Below are positions 6,831 to 14,105 of a DNA stretch of 14,380 nucleotides, in pieces; positions within the stretch are counted from its first letter, which is position 1; each line of letters begins with the position of its first letter. The DNA is taken from the NCBI GenBank assembly GCA_050014415.1, contig JBEKDJ010000102.1, positions 1 to 14,380 of the forward strand, in the 5' to 3' direction. The DNA is from JBEKDJ01 sp050014415. Its GTDB lineage: Bacteria; Desulfobacterota; BSN033; UBA1163. The notes beneath the pieces are model-generated. The model was not told the DNA's origin and did not search any database. It was given only the letters and a program-made list of their open reading frames with translations. The position numbers and the translations under genes were made by a program.

Positions 6831-7537
6831 CGAAAGAATCTGAACCTAAAAGAGGCCACCATCAAAGGATGGGCGCATCCGTTGACGGAGTCGAAGAGGA
6901 CCGGATCGATGAACTTCTCGAGCTCATCTGGACCTTAGGAGAAGAAGGGGTTGCTGATATGGGCCACCTTCTTGAGACGACCCAGGACATTGAAGCGAAC
7001 TCCATTCTCCGTAAGATGATCAAGGACGATCTCTTTGAAATGGAAGGCAATCGAATGATCCTCAAGGAACGCGGGGAGGAGAAGGCAAGGGAGATCGTTC
7101 GACGTCACCGCTTAACAGAGAGGCTCCTCTATGAGATTTTTGAGATGTCCGAAGAGGAAGTAGAAGAAGAGGCTTGCAAACTCGAACACATCCTGAGCCC
7201 TGCGGTGACGGAAAGCGTCTGCACCTTTCTCGGACATCCACCGACTTGCATCCATGGGAAACCCATCCCAAGAGGGGAATGTTGTGCAAAATTTAAAAAA
7301 GAGATGAAACCCCTCGTCACCCCTCTTGAGGAACTGGGATTGGGGGAGGAAGGTCGGATCGTCTTTATCGCACCCAAATCACATCAGAGACTCGACCGGC
7401 TGAGCACCCTGGGTATCGTTCCGGGAAGTGTCGTCAGGATGCACCAAAGAAATCCCTCCCATATTCTGCAGATCGGAGAGACCTCCCTTGCCTTGGATCG
7501 GGATATCGTAAAGGACATCTATGTGAAGAAGGTCTGA
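6827..7537 (+). CDS. DtxR/IdeR-family metal-dependent regulator with C-terminal FeoA domain
   Basis: 236 residues. An N-terminal winged-helix region (about 22-85) leads into the dimerisation and metal domain. There RRHRLTERLL (92-101) gives His94 and Glu98, and EEACKLEHILS (115-124) gives Cys117, Glu120 and His121. These are the metal ligands of DtxR-type repressors. A segment GHPPTCIHGKPIPRGECC (136-153) adds three cysteines. Residues about 162-236 form a FeoA/SH3-like domain (LGIVPGSVVRM). Family members bind DNA when loaded with Fe(II) or Mn(II). Here it is the last gene of the feo operon and coupled by an ATGA overlap to the Cys-rich protein. The FeoA domain may sense metal, or could act on FeoB in place of the missing stand-alone FeoA (inference). 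The first 20 residues are charged and poorly conserved-looking. Confidence 0.88.
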   Translation: MTKESEPKRGHHQRMGASVDGVEEDRIDELLELIWTLGEEGVADMGHLLETTQDIEANSILRKMIKDDLFEMEGNRMILKERGEEKAREIVRRHRLTERLLYEIFEMSEEEVEEEACKLEHILSPAVTESVCTFLGHPPTCIHGKPIPRGECCAKFKKEMKPLVTPLEELGLGEEGRIVFIAPKSHQRLDRLSTLGIVPGSVVRMHQRNPSHILQIGETSLALDRDIVKDIYVKKV

Positions 7538-7903
7538 CTCAGCCTATTGTGAGCGACATAAGAAAGTCATCATTGCGAGGAGTGTGCCGACGATGCAATC
7601 CGCTAAGGATTGCTTCACTCCCAATGACCGCTCAGGAGATGCCAATGGTTCCCCATGATATTGTATTCAAAAAGCGGTTGGATGTGATTCCGAACCTTTA
7701 CCGGAGGTTTGTTGATAATTCAAGGAGTCAATGGTCAGAAAGCGGGAAGTTGAGAGTAGAAGGTTATTAAAACCACCTTCCAGTCTCCACTCTCGAGCCC
7801 TATATTAGCAACTTTTTGGGAGAAGAACCTTGCATTATTAAGGACAGCATCGCAAAATAGTATGGTGGTTATGCATGTTCTAGGATATTTCGGGATTGAA
7901 TAG
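7538..7903. other. Gene-free spacer between DtxR-FeoA gene and ispH
   Basis: No supportable gene. It holds the REP-like palindrome at 7566-7628. A second weak hairpin pairs GAAGGT (7759-7764) with ACCTTC (7775-7780), extended by GAGAGT (7752-7757) with ACTCTC (7789-7794). No T-run marks a terminator, and no promoter for ispH is better than a poor match. Confidence 0.5.
7566..7628. repeat. REP-like imperfect palindrome
   Basis: The inner stem pairs GCAATCC (7595-7601) with GGATTGC (7607-7613) across a five-base loop. Outer arms GTCAT...GGAGTG at the left and CACTCCCAATGAC at the right also pair with mismatches. Sequence of the type GTCATTGCGAGGAG...GCAATC is familiar to me as an interspersed palindrome in many environmental bacterial genomes. 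Only one copy is visible here, so repeat status is inferred. Confidence 0.55.
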
Positions 7904-8824
7904 ATGAAAGTGACACTCGCTCAGCCTCGCGGGTTTTGTGCAGGGGTCGTTCGAGCAATCGAGATGGTCGAGCGCACTCTTAAGATCTACGGCACACCTC
8001 TCTATGTTTTGCATGAGATCGTCCATAACCGCCACATCGTCGAAGATTTAAGAAGTAAGGGCGCCCTATTTGTCGAGAACCTCGACGAAGTGGAGGCAGG
8101 AGCAGTGACCATCTTCAGCGCCCATGGAGTTTCAACAGCGGTGGTGGAACAAGCCAAAAAGAGAAACCTGAGAATTATTGACGCCACCTGTCCGTTGGTT
8201 ACGAAGGTGCATCTTCAGGCCCAGCGGTACAGTCGTCAGGGTCTTGAGATTATCATCATCGGTAACCCAGGCCATCCGGAGGTTGAAGGCACTCGAGGCT
8301 GTGTTGAAGGACCCGTGCATGTGTTGTCGACCAGCAAAGAAGTCGCGTCTCTCAAAGTCAGAAACCCCGACCGCCTCGCCTATGTCACCCAAACCACGTT
8401 GAGTACCGAAGATACGCGCGAGGTAATCAACGCCTTGGAAAAGCGGTTTGCCATTCAGGGACCTGAATTGAGCGATATCTGTTATGCGACACATAGCCGG
8501 CAGAATGCCGTCCGCCAATTGGCCAAAGAGATCGATCTGCTCTTGGTAGTAGGAGCCCGCAACAGTTCTAATTCCAATAGGCTACGTGAGGTTGGAGAGC
8601 AAAACGGTTTGACCTCTTATCTGATCGAAGAAGCAGACGACTTAAACCCGAAATGGTTTTCTGAAAAGACCCGAGTAGGCATCACTGCCGGGACTTCAGC
8701 ACCAGAAGTGATGGTGCAAGAGATCATCCAAAGGCTGCGCGCTTACGGTGCAAATTCGGTCAGCGAAATGGAGGGCGGCGGTGAAACCATGCATTTTCAC
8801 CTGCCAGAATCATTATGGTTTTGA
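7904..8824 (+). CDS. ispH: 4-hydroxy-3-methylbut-2-enyl diphosphate reductase (IspH/LytB)
   Basis: 306 residues, normal for the family. IspH makes IPP and DMAPP from HMBPP in the last step of the MEP isoprenoid pathway, using an oxygen-sensitive iron-sulfur cluster. The three cluster cysteines are Cys12 (GFCAGV), Cys96 (DATCPLVTKVH) and Cys193 (ICYATHSRQ). Substrate-binding residues are present as His41 (VHN), His74 (SAHGV), His124 and Glu126 (GHPEVEGT), the RNSSNSNRL motif (219-227) and TAGTSAPE near residue 265. Start ATG 7904 is fixed by an in-frame TAG directly upstream (7901-7903). The ribosome binding site is weak (GGGA about ten bases before). The gene converges on rpsA with only 33 bases between stops. 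In many bacteria ispH lies between cmk and rpsA on their strand. Here it is on the opposite strand, downstream of rpsA. Confidence 0.96.
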   Translation: MKVTLAQPRGFCAGVVRAIEMVERTLKIYGTPLYVLHEIVHNRHIVEDLRSKGALFVENLDEVEAGAVTIFSAHGVSTAVVEQAKKRNLRIIDATCPLVTKVHLQAQRYSRQGLEIIIIGNPGHPEVEGTRGCVEGPVHVLSTSKEVASLKVRNPDRLAYVTQTTLSTEDTREVINALEKRFAIQGPELSDICYATHSRQNAVRQLAKEIDLLLVVGARNSSNSNRLREVGEQNGLTSYLIEEADDLNPKWFSEKTRVGITAGTSAPEVMVQEIIQRLRAYGANSVSEMEGGGETMHFHLPESLWF

Positions 8825-8857
8825 AAAAAATGTGACAGGGGGGATGGTCTTCATTTT

Positions 8858-10663
8858 CTATTCCTCCTCCTCCTTGTTGTTAAGCCACTCTCCACCCCGG
8901 CGCTCAATCTCCTCCTGAATTAATTCTCCCAGGGTGTTTGAAGCGGGTCCTTGGTTCGATATGTATTTCTCGATCTCCGCCTTTTCCACTTTCTCCTTCA
9001 GGCCTTTCATGCTGAGGCCAATCCTCTTGTCCTGTGGATCGATGTGAAGCACCACAGCAGAGACCGTCTCCCCCACTTTCACCACATCAGAGGGTCTCTC
9101 GATCTTCTCCCGGCTCATCTCGGAAACGTGGATCAACCCTTCAATTCCTTCCTCCAATTCGACGAAGGCACCGAAATCGGTTACGTTGGTGACCTTCCCC
9201 ACCACCATTTCCCCCTTCCGATATCGCCGTGCGACGTCTTTCCACGGATCCGGAGTTAATTGCTTGATCCCTAGAGAGAAGCGCTCATTTCTGCTGTCAA
9301 TATTCAGGACCACCGCCTCAACCTCTTGTCCCCTCTTGTAAAGCTCGCTGGGGTGCCTGATCTTTCTCGTCCAGGACATCTCGGATACATGGACGAGTCC
9401 ATCCACGCCCTCTTCAAATCCGATGAAGATGCCGAAATCGGTCACCGTCTTCACCTTACCCATAACCCTTGCACCCACTGGATATTTCTCTTCGATCAGG
9501 ACCCATGGATTGGGTTCGATCTGCTTCATCCCCAATGAGATGCGGCGCTTGACCGGGTCACAATCGAGGACGATCACCTCAACTTCATCACCGATACGCG
9601 CGATCTTCGAGGGGTGCTTCGTCCTCTTGCTCCAAGTCAATTCTGAGATATGGACGAGCCCCTCTATTCCCTTTTCCAACTCAACGAAGACCCCATAATC
9701 CGTCACGTTGACCGCCTTTCCTTTGGTGCGGAAACCCGTCGGATACTTCTCCAAGACAGAATCCCATGGGTCAGGCAGGGCCTGTTTTAATCCCAATGAA
9801 ACCTTTTCCTTCTCCCGGTCGAAGTGAAGGACTTTCACCTTCACACGCTCTCCGACAGAGAGTTTCTCCGAAGGATGCCCAATTCTTCCCCACGCGATAT
9901 CCGTAATATGGAGGAGACCATCCAGTCCGCCCAAATCGACAAAGGCCCCGTAATCGGTGAGGTGTTTCACGGTCCCTTCGACAATCGCTCCTTCGTTGAT
10001 ATTTTTCAAGGTTTCCTCCCTCAGCAGCTTCCGATCATCTTCAAGAAGAATCCGCCGCGAGAGGACGATATTATTCCGTTTCCGATTGAACTTGATGACC
10101 TTAAACTTCAATCGCTTGCCGATCAAGGCATCCAGATTCCGAACCGGCTTCAAATCGATTTGAGATCCTGGGAGGAAAGCAAAAATCCCGCCGATATCCA
10201 CCGCAAGTCCACCCTTCACCTTGGAAACAATGTCCCCTTCCAGAACCTCGCCCTCTCGACAGGATCTGCTGATATCCCTCCATACCCTGACTTTATCCGC
10301 CTTCTCCTTCGACAAAATCAACAACCCTTCCTCATTGTCCTTCTTCTCTAAGAGTACATCGATCCGGTCTCCGATCTTCACGTCGACCTTTCTATCCCTT
10401 TTCAGAAACTCCTGCATGGGGATCTGCCCTTCAGACTTATATCCCACATCAACTGTCACATGATCCGGAGTAATATCGACGACGATCCCCTTGAGGATTT
10501 GACCTTCTTCAATGGTCTTCAAGCTTTCCTCATATAGCATTTGAAAATCTTCAGGTTCCCCCTTCCGGGGAAGGTCTTTCACCCCTCTCTTTTCCTCTCC
10601 TTCAACGGGAGGGGTCTGTTTTGTCTCTTCCTCTGCTGTTTGAGCAAAATCATTCTTGATCAT
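8858..10663 (-). CDS. rpsA: 30S ribosomal protein S1
   Basis: 601 residues with six S1 (OB-fold) repeats at about 53-119, 137-203, 224-293, 310-381, 396-468 and 483-553. Repeats 3-6 are the most alike, each ending in a LGxKQ-type segment and spaced by DPW linkers. They show the RNA-binding pattern TDYGAFVDL / TDFGAFVEL and GLxHxSE. Six repeats is the Gram-negative type. Repeats 1-2 would dock to the ribosome and the others hold mRNA. The N-terminal 45 residues and the EEEE C-terminus are acidic and low in complexity. ATG 10663 is preceded by GGGAG nine bases upstream. The gene lies downstream of cmk, a common pairing, but 317 bases separate them and rpsA has its own promoter. Confidence 0.96.
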   Translation of the reverse strand: MIKNDFAQTAEEETKQTPPVEGEEKRGVKDLPRKGEPEDFQMLYEESLKTIEEGQILKGIVVDITPDHVTVDVGYKSEGQIPMQEFLKRDRKVDVKIGDRIDVLLEKKDNEEGLLILSKEKADKVRVWRDISRSCREGEVLEGDIVSKVKGGLAVDIGGIFAFLPGSQIDLKPVRNLDALIGKRLKFKVIKFNRKRNNIVLSRRILLEDDRKLLREETLKNINEGAIVEGTVKHLTDYGAFVDLGGLDGLLHITDIAWGRIGHPSEKLSVGERVKVKVLHFDREKEKVSLGLKQALPDPWDSVLEKYPTGFRTKGKAVNVTDYGVFVELEKGIEGLVHISELTWSKRTKHPSKIARIGDEVEVIVLDCDPVKRRISLGMKQIEPNPWVLIEEKYPVGARVMGKVKTVTDFGIFIGFEEGVDGLVHVSEMSWTRKIRHPSELYKRGQEVEAVVLNIDSRNERFSLGIKQLTPDPWKDVARRYRKGEMVVGKVTNVTDFGAFVELEEGIEGLIHVSEMSREKIERPSDVVKVGETVSAVVLHIDPQDKRIGLSMKGLKEKVEKAEIEKYISNQGPASNTLGELIQEEIERRGGEWLNNKEEEE

Positions 10664-10980
10664 TCAAGAAAACTCCCTTCTTCCAATTATTGAATGATTT
10701 ATATCATACCTTTCCAGAAATTACAAATCCTTCAGCCTCCACCTCGCGACCCTCCAGCAACAGGGTCTTGGGAACCAAGCGAGCCGGTGGGATTGACTTC
10801 TGTCGCCCAGACTGGGGGTGGACTTTGGTAAACTCAGAGGAATCATGCCGAGACCTCGACGTAAGACCAGTCGAAAGCTTGCCGAACCTTAAGCCAGACG
10901 CGAAAGCCTCTCCTGCCCGATTTCTCCATGTGACTGCAGGATTGCACCGGCTCCCTTAGTGCTGATGCACGTGCTCAGCC
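10664..10980. other. Spacer between cmk and rpsA
   Basis: It holds the rpsA promoter. The rest (about 10727-10960) has long open frames on both strands, but none with a usable start, ribosome binding site or recognisable motif. On the minus strand a start-less frame runs to a TGA near 10706. I found no trace of ispH motifs here. Confidence 0.45.
10698..10726 (-). promoter_or_regulatory. Sigma-70 promoter of rpsA
   Basis: On the minus strand TTGTAA (10726-10721), a 17-base spacer and TATAAA (10703-10698). The match is 4/6 and 5/6, with a leader of about 30 bases to the rpsA ATG. It lets rpsA be transcribed independently of cmk. Confidence 0.6.
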
Positions 10981-11003
10981 TCAAGATAGCTGCTGACCTT
11001 GAG
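10961..11003. other. Two adjacent hairpins at the 3' end of cmk
   Basis: GCTGA (10961-10965) pairs with TCAGC (10975-10979) around an inner GCAC/GTGC palindrome. CTCAAG (10980-10985) pairs with CTTGAG (10998-11003) and overlaps the cmk stop codon. Read with cmk they could slow transcription or protect the mRNA end. The lack of a T-run argues against a standard terminator. Confidence 0.35.
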
Positions 11004-11724
11004 AGCGTGTAGTAGTTTTTGAGAGCTTTCTTTCTTGTGCCATGACAATTCGGGTCATCTCTTTCACTACCTCCTCAACAGACTGATGGGTGGAGTCGAT
11101 GAACAAAGCATCGGCGGCTTGCTTGAGAGGAGAGTGAATCCGGTGCATATCACTGTGATCCCTTTGCATCACTTCCCGGAGTGTCTCTTTAAAGTCGACC
11201 TTGACTCCCTTCTCCCCCAGCTCATCAAACCTTCTTCTCGCCCTTTCCTCTATTTCGGCATCAAGATAGAACTTCACGTCAGCATGGGGAAAGACAACCG
11301 TACCAATGTCCCTTCCTTCCAAGACGACCCCGCCTCCTCTTCCCATCTTCCTTTGCGCCCGGACCAAGGCCATTCGAACGCCTTTCCTCTTCGAGATCTC
11401 GGAGGCAAGAAGGCTCATTTCGGGCGAACGGATTGCTTCCATCACATCCTCCCCATTGCAAAGTATGTGGGTTTTTTCTCCTTTTTTGACGAAGGAAATG
11501 TGAAGGGCCGAGGCCAATCGAGCAAGCTCTCTTTCATTTTCCACTGCAATGGCCTTCTCTCTTGCCGTGAGTGCCACAGTCCGATACATTGCTCCAGTGT
11601 CAATGTAGACGTAACCCAGCCGTTCCGCTAAAGCCCTTGCCACCGTGCTCTTCCCAGAACCAGAAGGGCCATCAATGGCAATGATCAACCTCCTCTTTTT
11701 CGAGGCCTCCACCCCCCTCTCCAA
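10981..11724 (-). CDS. cmk: Cytidylate kinase (CMP/dCMP kinase)
   Basis: 247 residues from a TTG start. It phosphorylates CMP and dCMP with ATP. The P-loop GPSGSGKST is at 19-27. The CMP-binding segment IDTGAMYR is at 41-48, GRDIGTVVFP at 137-146, and the lid/phosphate-binding stretch QRDHSDMHRIHSPLKQAADA at 188-206 carries the family's Arg and Asp residues. STHQSVEEVV (211-220) is also typical. The start is uncertain. No ATG is in frame before the P-loop, TTG at 11724 gives the longest form, and GTG at 11712 would be closer to usual family lengths of about 220-230 residues. The C-terminal tail (about 230-247) is extra and polar. rpsA lies downstream on the same strand. aroA, often upstream of cmk, is not present. 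Confidence 0.93.
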   Translation of the reverse strand: MERGVEASKKRRLIIAIDGPSGSGKSTVARALAERLGYVYIDTGAMYRTVALTAREKAIAVENERELARLASALHISFVKKGEKTHILCNGEDVMEAIRSPEMSLLASEISKRKGVRMALVRAQRKMGRGGGVVLEGRDIGTVVFPHADVKFYLDAEIEERARRRFDELGEKGVKVDFKETLREVMQRDHSDMHRIHSPLKQAADALFIDSTHQSVEEVVKEMTRIVMAQERKLSKTTTRSQGQQLS

Positions 11725-12276
11725 TCATCGACCTTGGCGTCAGAAAGCCAAAAGCACTCCCAAACCCTTCCAAAGACGTCCAGGTCATTACCATCCTAAG
11801 AAAGATTTCATGCATTACCAGAATAGGCTGCTGAAAAACGGTCATCTGCCCCCGCTTCGCGGGATTCCCCTCATCCTTCATCGCCAGCGTGTCGCCGCTT
11901 CGACGGAGGCAGGCTCGGCGAGCAGATCGGTGAAGGCAGGGGAGCCCCGCAAGTGGGATTTCGTGAAGCTCAAACTTACATCCAGGCATTCTTGAGCACC
12001 CTGTGAGAAATGACTTCTTCACGAAACTGTCAGGTTTTCAGACAAGTCGTCCGAGAATCCTCCTTCAGTATTCGCCCGGAAGATGACCTGGCCATGGCCG
12101 CGGCGCGTGTCCGTAACTTATTGAATTTTAATGTTTTGTTTGCGCCAAGCGTCACCGGATATGGGCAAGGTCAAGTTCTCCCTTGAATCTCCCCTCCCAC
12201 ATCGAAGGGGGAAGGATGGTCACAGGAAACTCTAGATACCTTCAGCCAGAGACCGAAGGCAGGATTCTTTACCACA
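11725..12276. other. Gene-free spacer between ald and cmk
   Basis: No supportable coding sequence in 552 bases. It contains the long imperfect palindrome at 11851-11957. A weak hairpin, CCTTC (12239-12243) with GAAGG (12255-12259), lies just past the ald stop but lacks a clear T-run. A cmk promoter could not be picked out with confidence. Confidence 0.5.
11851..11957. repeat. Long imperfect inverted repeat (about 107 bases, MITE/BIME-like)
   Basis: The left arm 11851-11897 and right arm 11916-11957 are near complements. The left arm starts CCCGCTTCGCGGG and the right arm, read in reverse complement, starts CCCACTTGCGGGG. Both continue through CTTCA and TCGCCG with small gaps, around an 18-base loop (11898-11915). 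The left arm also has its own tight CCCGC-TTC-GCGGG hairpin. There is no coding capacity, so it is probably a mobile or structural RNA-forming palindrome. Confidence 0.55.
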
Positions 12277-13410
12277 TCAGGATGGGTTTCTCAAGGAGGA
12301 ACGGGTGAAAGGGTTTTCAACATACATCAGCCCCAGACTCTTAGCAACCCCCTCGCACACTACCTTTCCATCAATCAGATTAAGACCTCTTCTCAGTGCC
12401 TCATTCTCCTCTAAGGCCCTCTCGTACCCCTTGTCTGCTATCTGAAGGACATAGGGAAAAGTGGCATTGGTCAGGGCAAACGTTGAAGTCCTCGGATAGG
12501 CGCCCGGAATATTGGCAACACAATAATGAACGATCCCTTCTTCAATATAGGTTGGGTTTTCGTGGGTGGTGGGTCGCGTCGTTTCGAAGCATCCGCCTTG
12601 ATCCACAGAGATATCTACGAGGGCAGAACCAGGACGCATCCTCTTGAGCATTTGGCGGGTCACCAACTTCGGCGCCTGAGCCCCCGGGATGAGCACCGCT
12701 CCAATGACCAGATCAGCATCTGCAATCTCCTCCCTGATCGTCATCCGATTTGAAATGAACGTGGTGATGTGGCCTTGGGTGATGTCGTGGAGATAACTCA
12801 GTCTCTCCGGTTGGATGTCGAGGATGCTCACTCGGGCTCCAATCCCCACCGCAACCTTGCAGGCGTTTGATCCTGCCACTCCTGCCCCGATGATGACAAC
12901 CTTGGCCGGAGGAACACCCGAGGCACCACAGAGCAAAACCCCTCTTCCACCGTGCCTGGCTTCTAAACACATCCCTCCTGCAAGAATCGACGCCCTGCCG
13001 GCAATCTCACTCATGGGACGCAAGAGAGGAAGTTCCTTATTCTGCTCCTGGACGGTCTCGTAACCGAGCCCGACGATACGGCGCTCGATCAGCCGTTCCG
13101 TTAGGTGTCTGTCAGCTGCCAGATGGAGGTAGGTGAACAGAACCTGGCCTGACTGCATCCAAGAAAATTCTCGCTCCAAGGGCTCTTTCACCTTAACCAC
13201 CATGTTGGCTTCCCTCCAGATATCCTCCGCCTTTTCGACCAGGGTCGCCCCAGCCCTCTGATACTCATGGTCAGAGAACCCACTGCCTTCCCCCGCTCCT
13301 TTTTCTACAAGGACAAGATGGTGGTGAGAAACTAGGGCATCCACACCCTGCGCGGTCATGGCCACTCTTTTCTCGCCGTCTTTAATCTCCTTCGGAACCC
13401 CAATGATCAT
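12277..13410 (-). CDS. ald: Alanine dehydrogenase
   Basis: 377 residues, the expected length. It interconverts L-alanine with pyruvate and ammonia using NAD(H). The N-terminus MIIGVPKEIK is typical. The pyruvate-binding and catalytic residues are all present: Arg15, Lys75 (VKVKEP), His96 (YLHLA) and Asp270 (VDQGGCFET). The Rossmann dinucleotide motif is GAGVAG (175-180), with Asp198 as the NAD-ribose ligand. PMSEIAGR (132-139), GAVLIPGAQAPKLV and VANIPGAYPRTST are further family signatures. Two small departures are AQ in RVAMTAQGV, where family members usually have PAG, and LLCGASGVPP in the interdomain loop. Start ATG 13410 has GGGG five bases upstream and a good promoter. It is monocistronic. 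Likely roles are ammonia assimilation or alanine breakdown. Confidence 0.96.
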   Translation of the reverse strand: MIIGVPKEIKDGEKRVAMTAQGVDALVSHHHLVLVEKGAGEGSGFSDHEYQRAGATLVEKAEDIWREANMVVKVKEPLEREFSWMQSGQVLFTYLHLAADRHLTERLIERRIVGLGYETVQEQNKELPLLRPMSEIAGRASILAGGMCLEARHGGRGVLLCGASGVPPAKVVIIGAGVAGSNACKVAVGIGARVSILDIQPERLSYLHDITQGHITTFISNRMTIREEIADADLVIGAVLIPGAQAPKLVTRQMLKRMRPGSALVDISVDQGGCFETTRPTTHENPTYIEEGIVHYCVANIPGAYPRTSTFALTNATFPYVLQIADKGYERALEENEALRRGLNLIDGKVVCEGVAKSLGLMYVENPFTRSSLRNPS

Positions 13411-13447
13411 TTGATCCCCGGCATTCTTGATATAGAGTATAAGTCAT

Positions 13448-13476
13448 ATCATAAAAGAGACTTGCAGTGAATTCAA
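13448..13476 (-). promoter_or_regulatory. Sigma-70 promoter of ald
   Basis: On the minus strand TTGAAT (13476-13471), a 17-base spacer and TATGAT (13453-13448), matching 4/6 and 5/6 consensus positions. The predicted leader is about 30 bases and includes the GGGG ribosome binding site of ald. Confidence 0.6.
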
Positions 13477-14105
13477 TCCATATCTTCTGGTTGTCACCTC
13501 GTGATAGAAGAATGGATGGAGCTTTCTAGAGATGATTGATTGAAGAACTCAGGGATTGATGGATTGCAAATCAGATAATTGGCAGATTCCTCGACCGTTA
13601 AGCAATGGTAATAGCTGGGATCTTTTTAAATACGTGGAAGCGGTTCCTTCCAAGGGCCGGACTCATAAAGCTTCGGAGCGGAAACCCTTTAGCGCGTGCT
13701 TCGCGAGTCCGAAATCAGGATCATTGCTTGCGAATTGAAACCGATTACTTCCGGTGAGATCAAGAACAACCACATTCCCATGGCATGATGGGGGTTGGAG
13801 GGAGTCAGAGGATCACGGCCGCCCGATGGGGTGTGACTAGGAACATCGCGGTCGCCTGGTTCATCACTGTTTCAGCAGCACCTGTGACGGCTGGGTTAAG
13901 TTTCTTTCTCATCCGTGTAGTTCATGCCAAATTTCAGTGCAAAATGTCTCTCGTACCTCTGGTATTCATGGACAAGGCCTTGAATCCAGATGAAAATAGA
14001 ATCTGATGAGCAATGTCACCAAGCAAGACCTGACCGCGACGGTTGACTGACTGCAGGTTTGGGATGATCTTTTCTTGGTGAACATCGATCTTTTATCTCT
14101 TTCAC
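13477..14105. other. Spacer carrying a transporter relic
   Basis: Apart from the PiT remnant (13758-13916) I see no gene. A seven-base inverted repeat, CGGACTC (13658-13664) with GAGTCCG (13705-13711), encloses GC-rich sequence. It does not fold as a tRNA. The 13920-14105 part shows nothing recognisable. Confidence 0.45.
13758..13916 (+). pseudogene. Remnant of a PiT-family inorganic phosphate transporter (C-terminal end)
   Basis: The frame reads HGMMGVGGSQ, then RITAARWGVTRNIAVAWFIT, and ends SFFLIR. This matches the last membrane segment and preceding loop of PiT phosphate permeases, whose C-termini read like IMGVGa-RWGV-NIV-AW-lT-PA. A normal gene would have some 300 or more residues before this point. 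Here an in-frame TGA sits at 13755-13757 and the upstream 280 bases show no PiT motifs in any frame. The frame runs on past the usual end to a TAA-type stop near 14006, adding unrelated residues. This is a decayed fragment left by deletion, not a functional transporter. Confidence 0.7.

Noticed and set aside
9824..10351. Open frame of 175 codons opposite rpsA
   Set aside because: Shadow of the S1 repeats, and its composition follows the antisense of rpsA.
10690..10959. Possible 89-residue plus-strand protein between rpsA and cmk
   Set aside because: It overlaps the rpsA promoter, has no good ribosome binding site, and shows no recognisable features.
11672..12022. Possible 116-residue minus-strand protein upstream of cmk
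   Set aside because: It runs through the long palindrome and into cmk in another frame. The open frame is explained by the GC-rich repeat.
12239..12259. Terminator for ald
   Set aside because: The stem is only five base pairs, with an 11-base loop and no clear T-run, so it was kept only as a note in the spacer entry.
13658..13711. tRNA-like inverted repeat
   Set aside because: Only a seven-base outer pairing is present. There are no D or T arms, no anticodon stem and no proper length.
13556..13738. Possible 60-residue plus-strand protein
   Set aside because: No ribosome binding site or family similarity. It sits in a decayed spacer next to the transporter relic.
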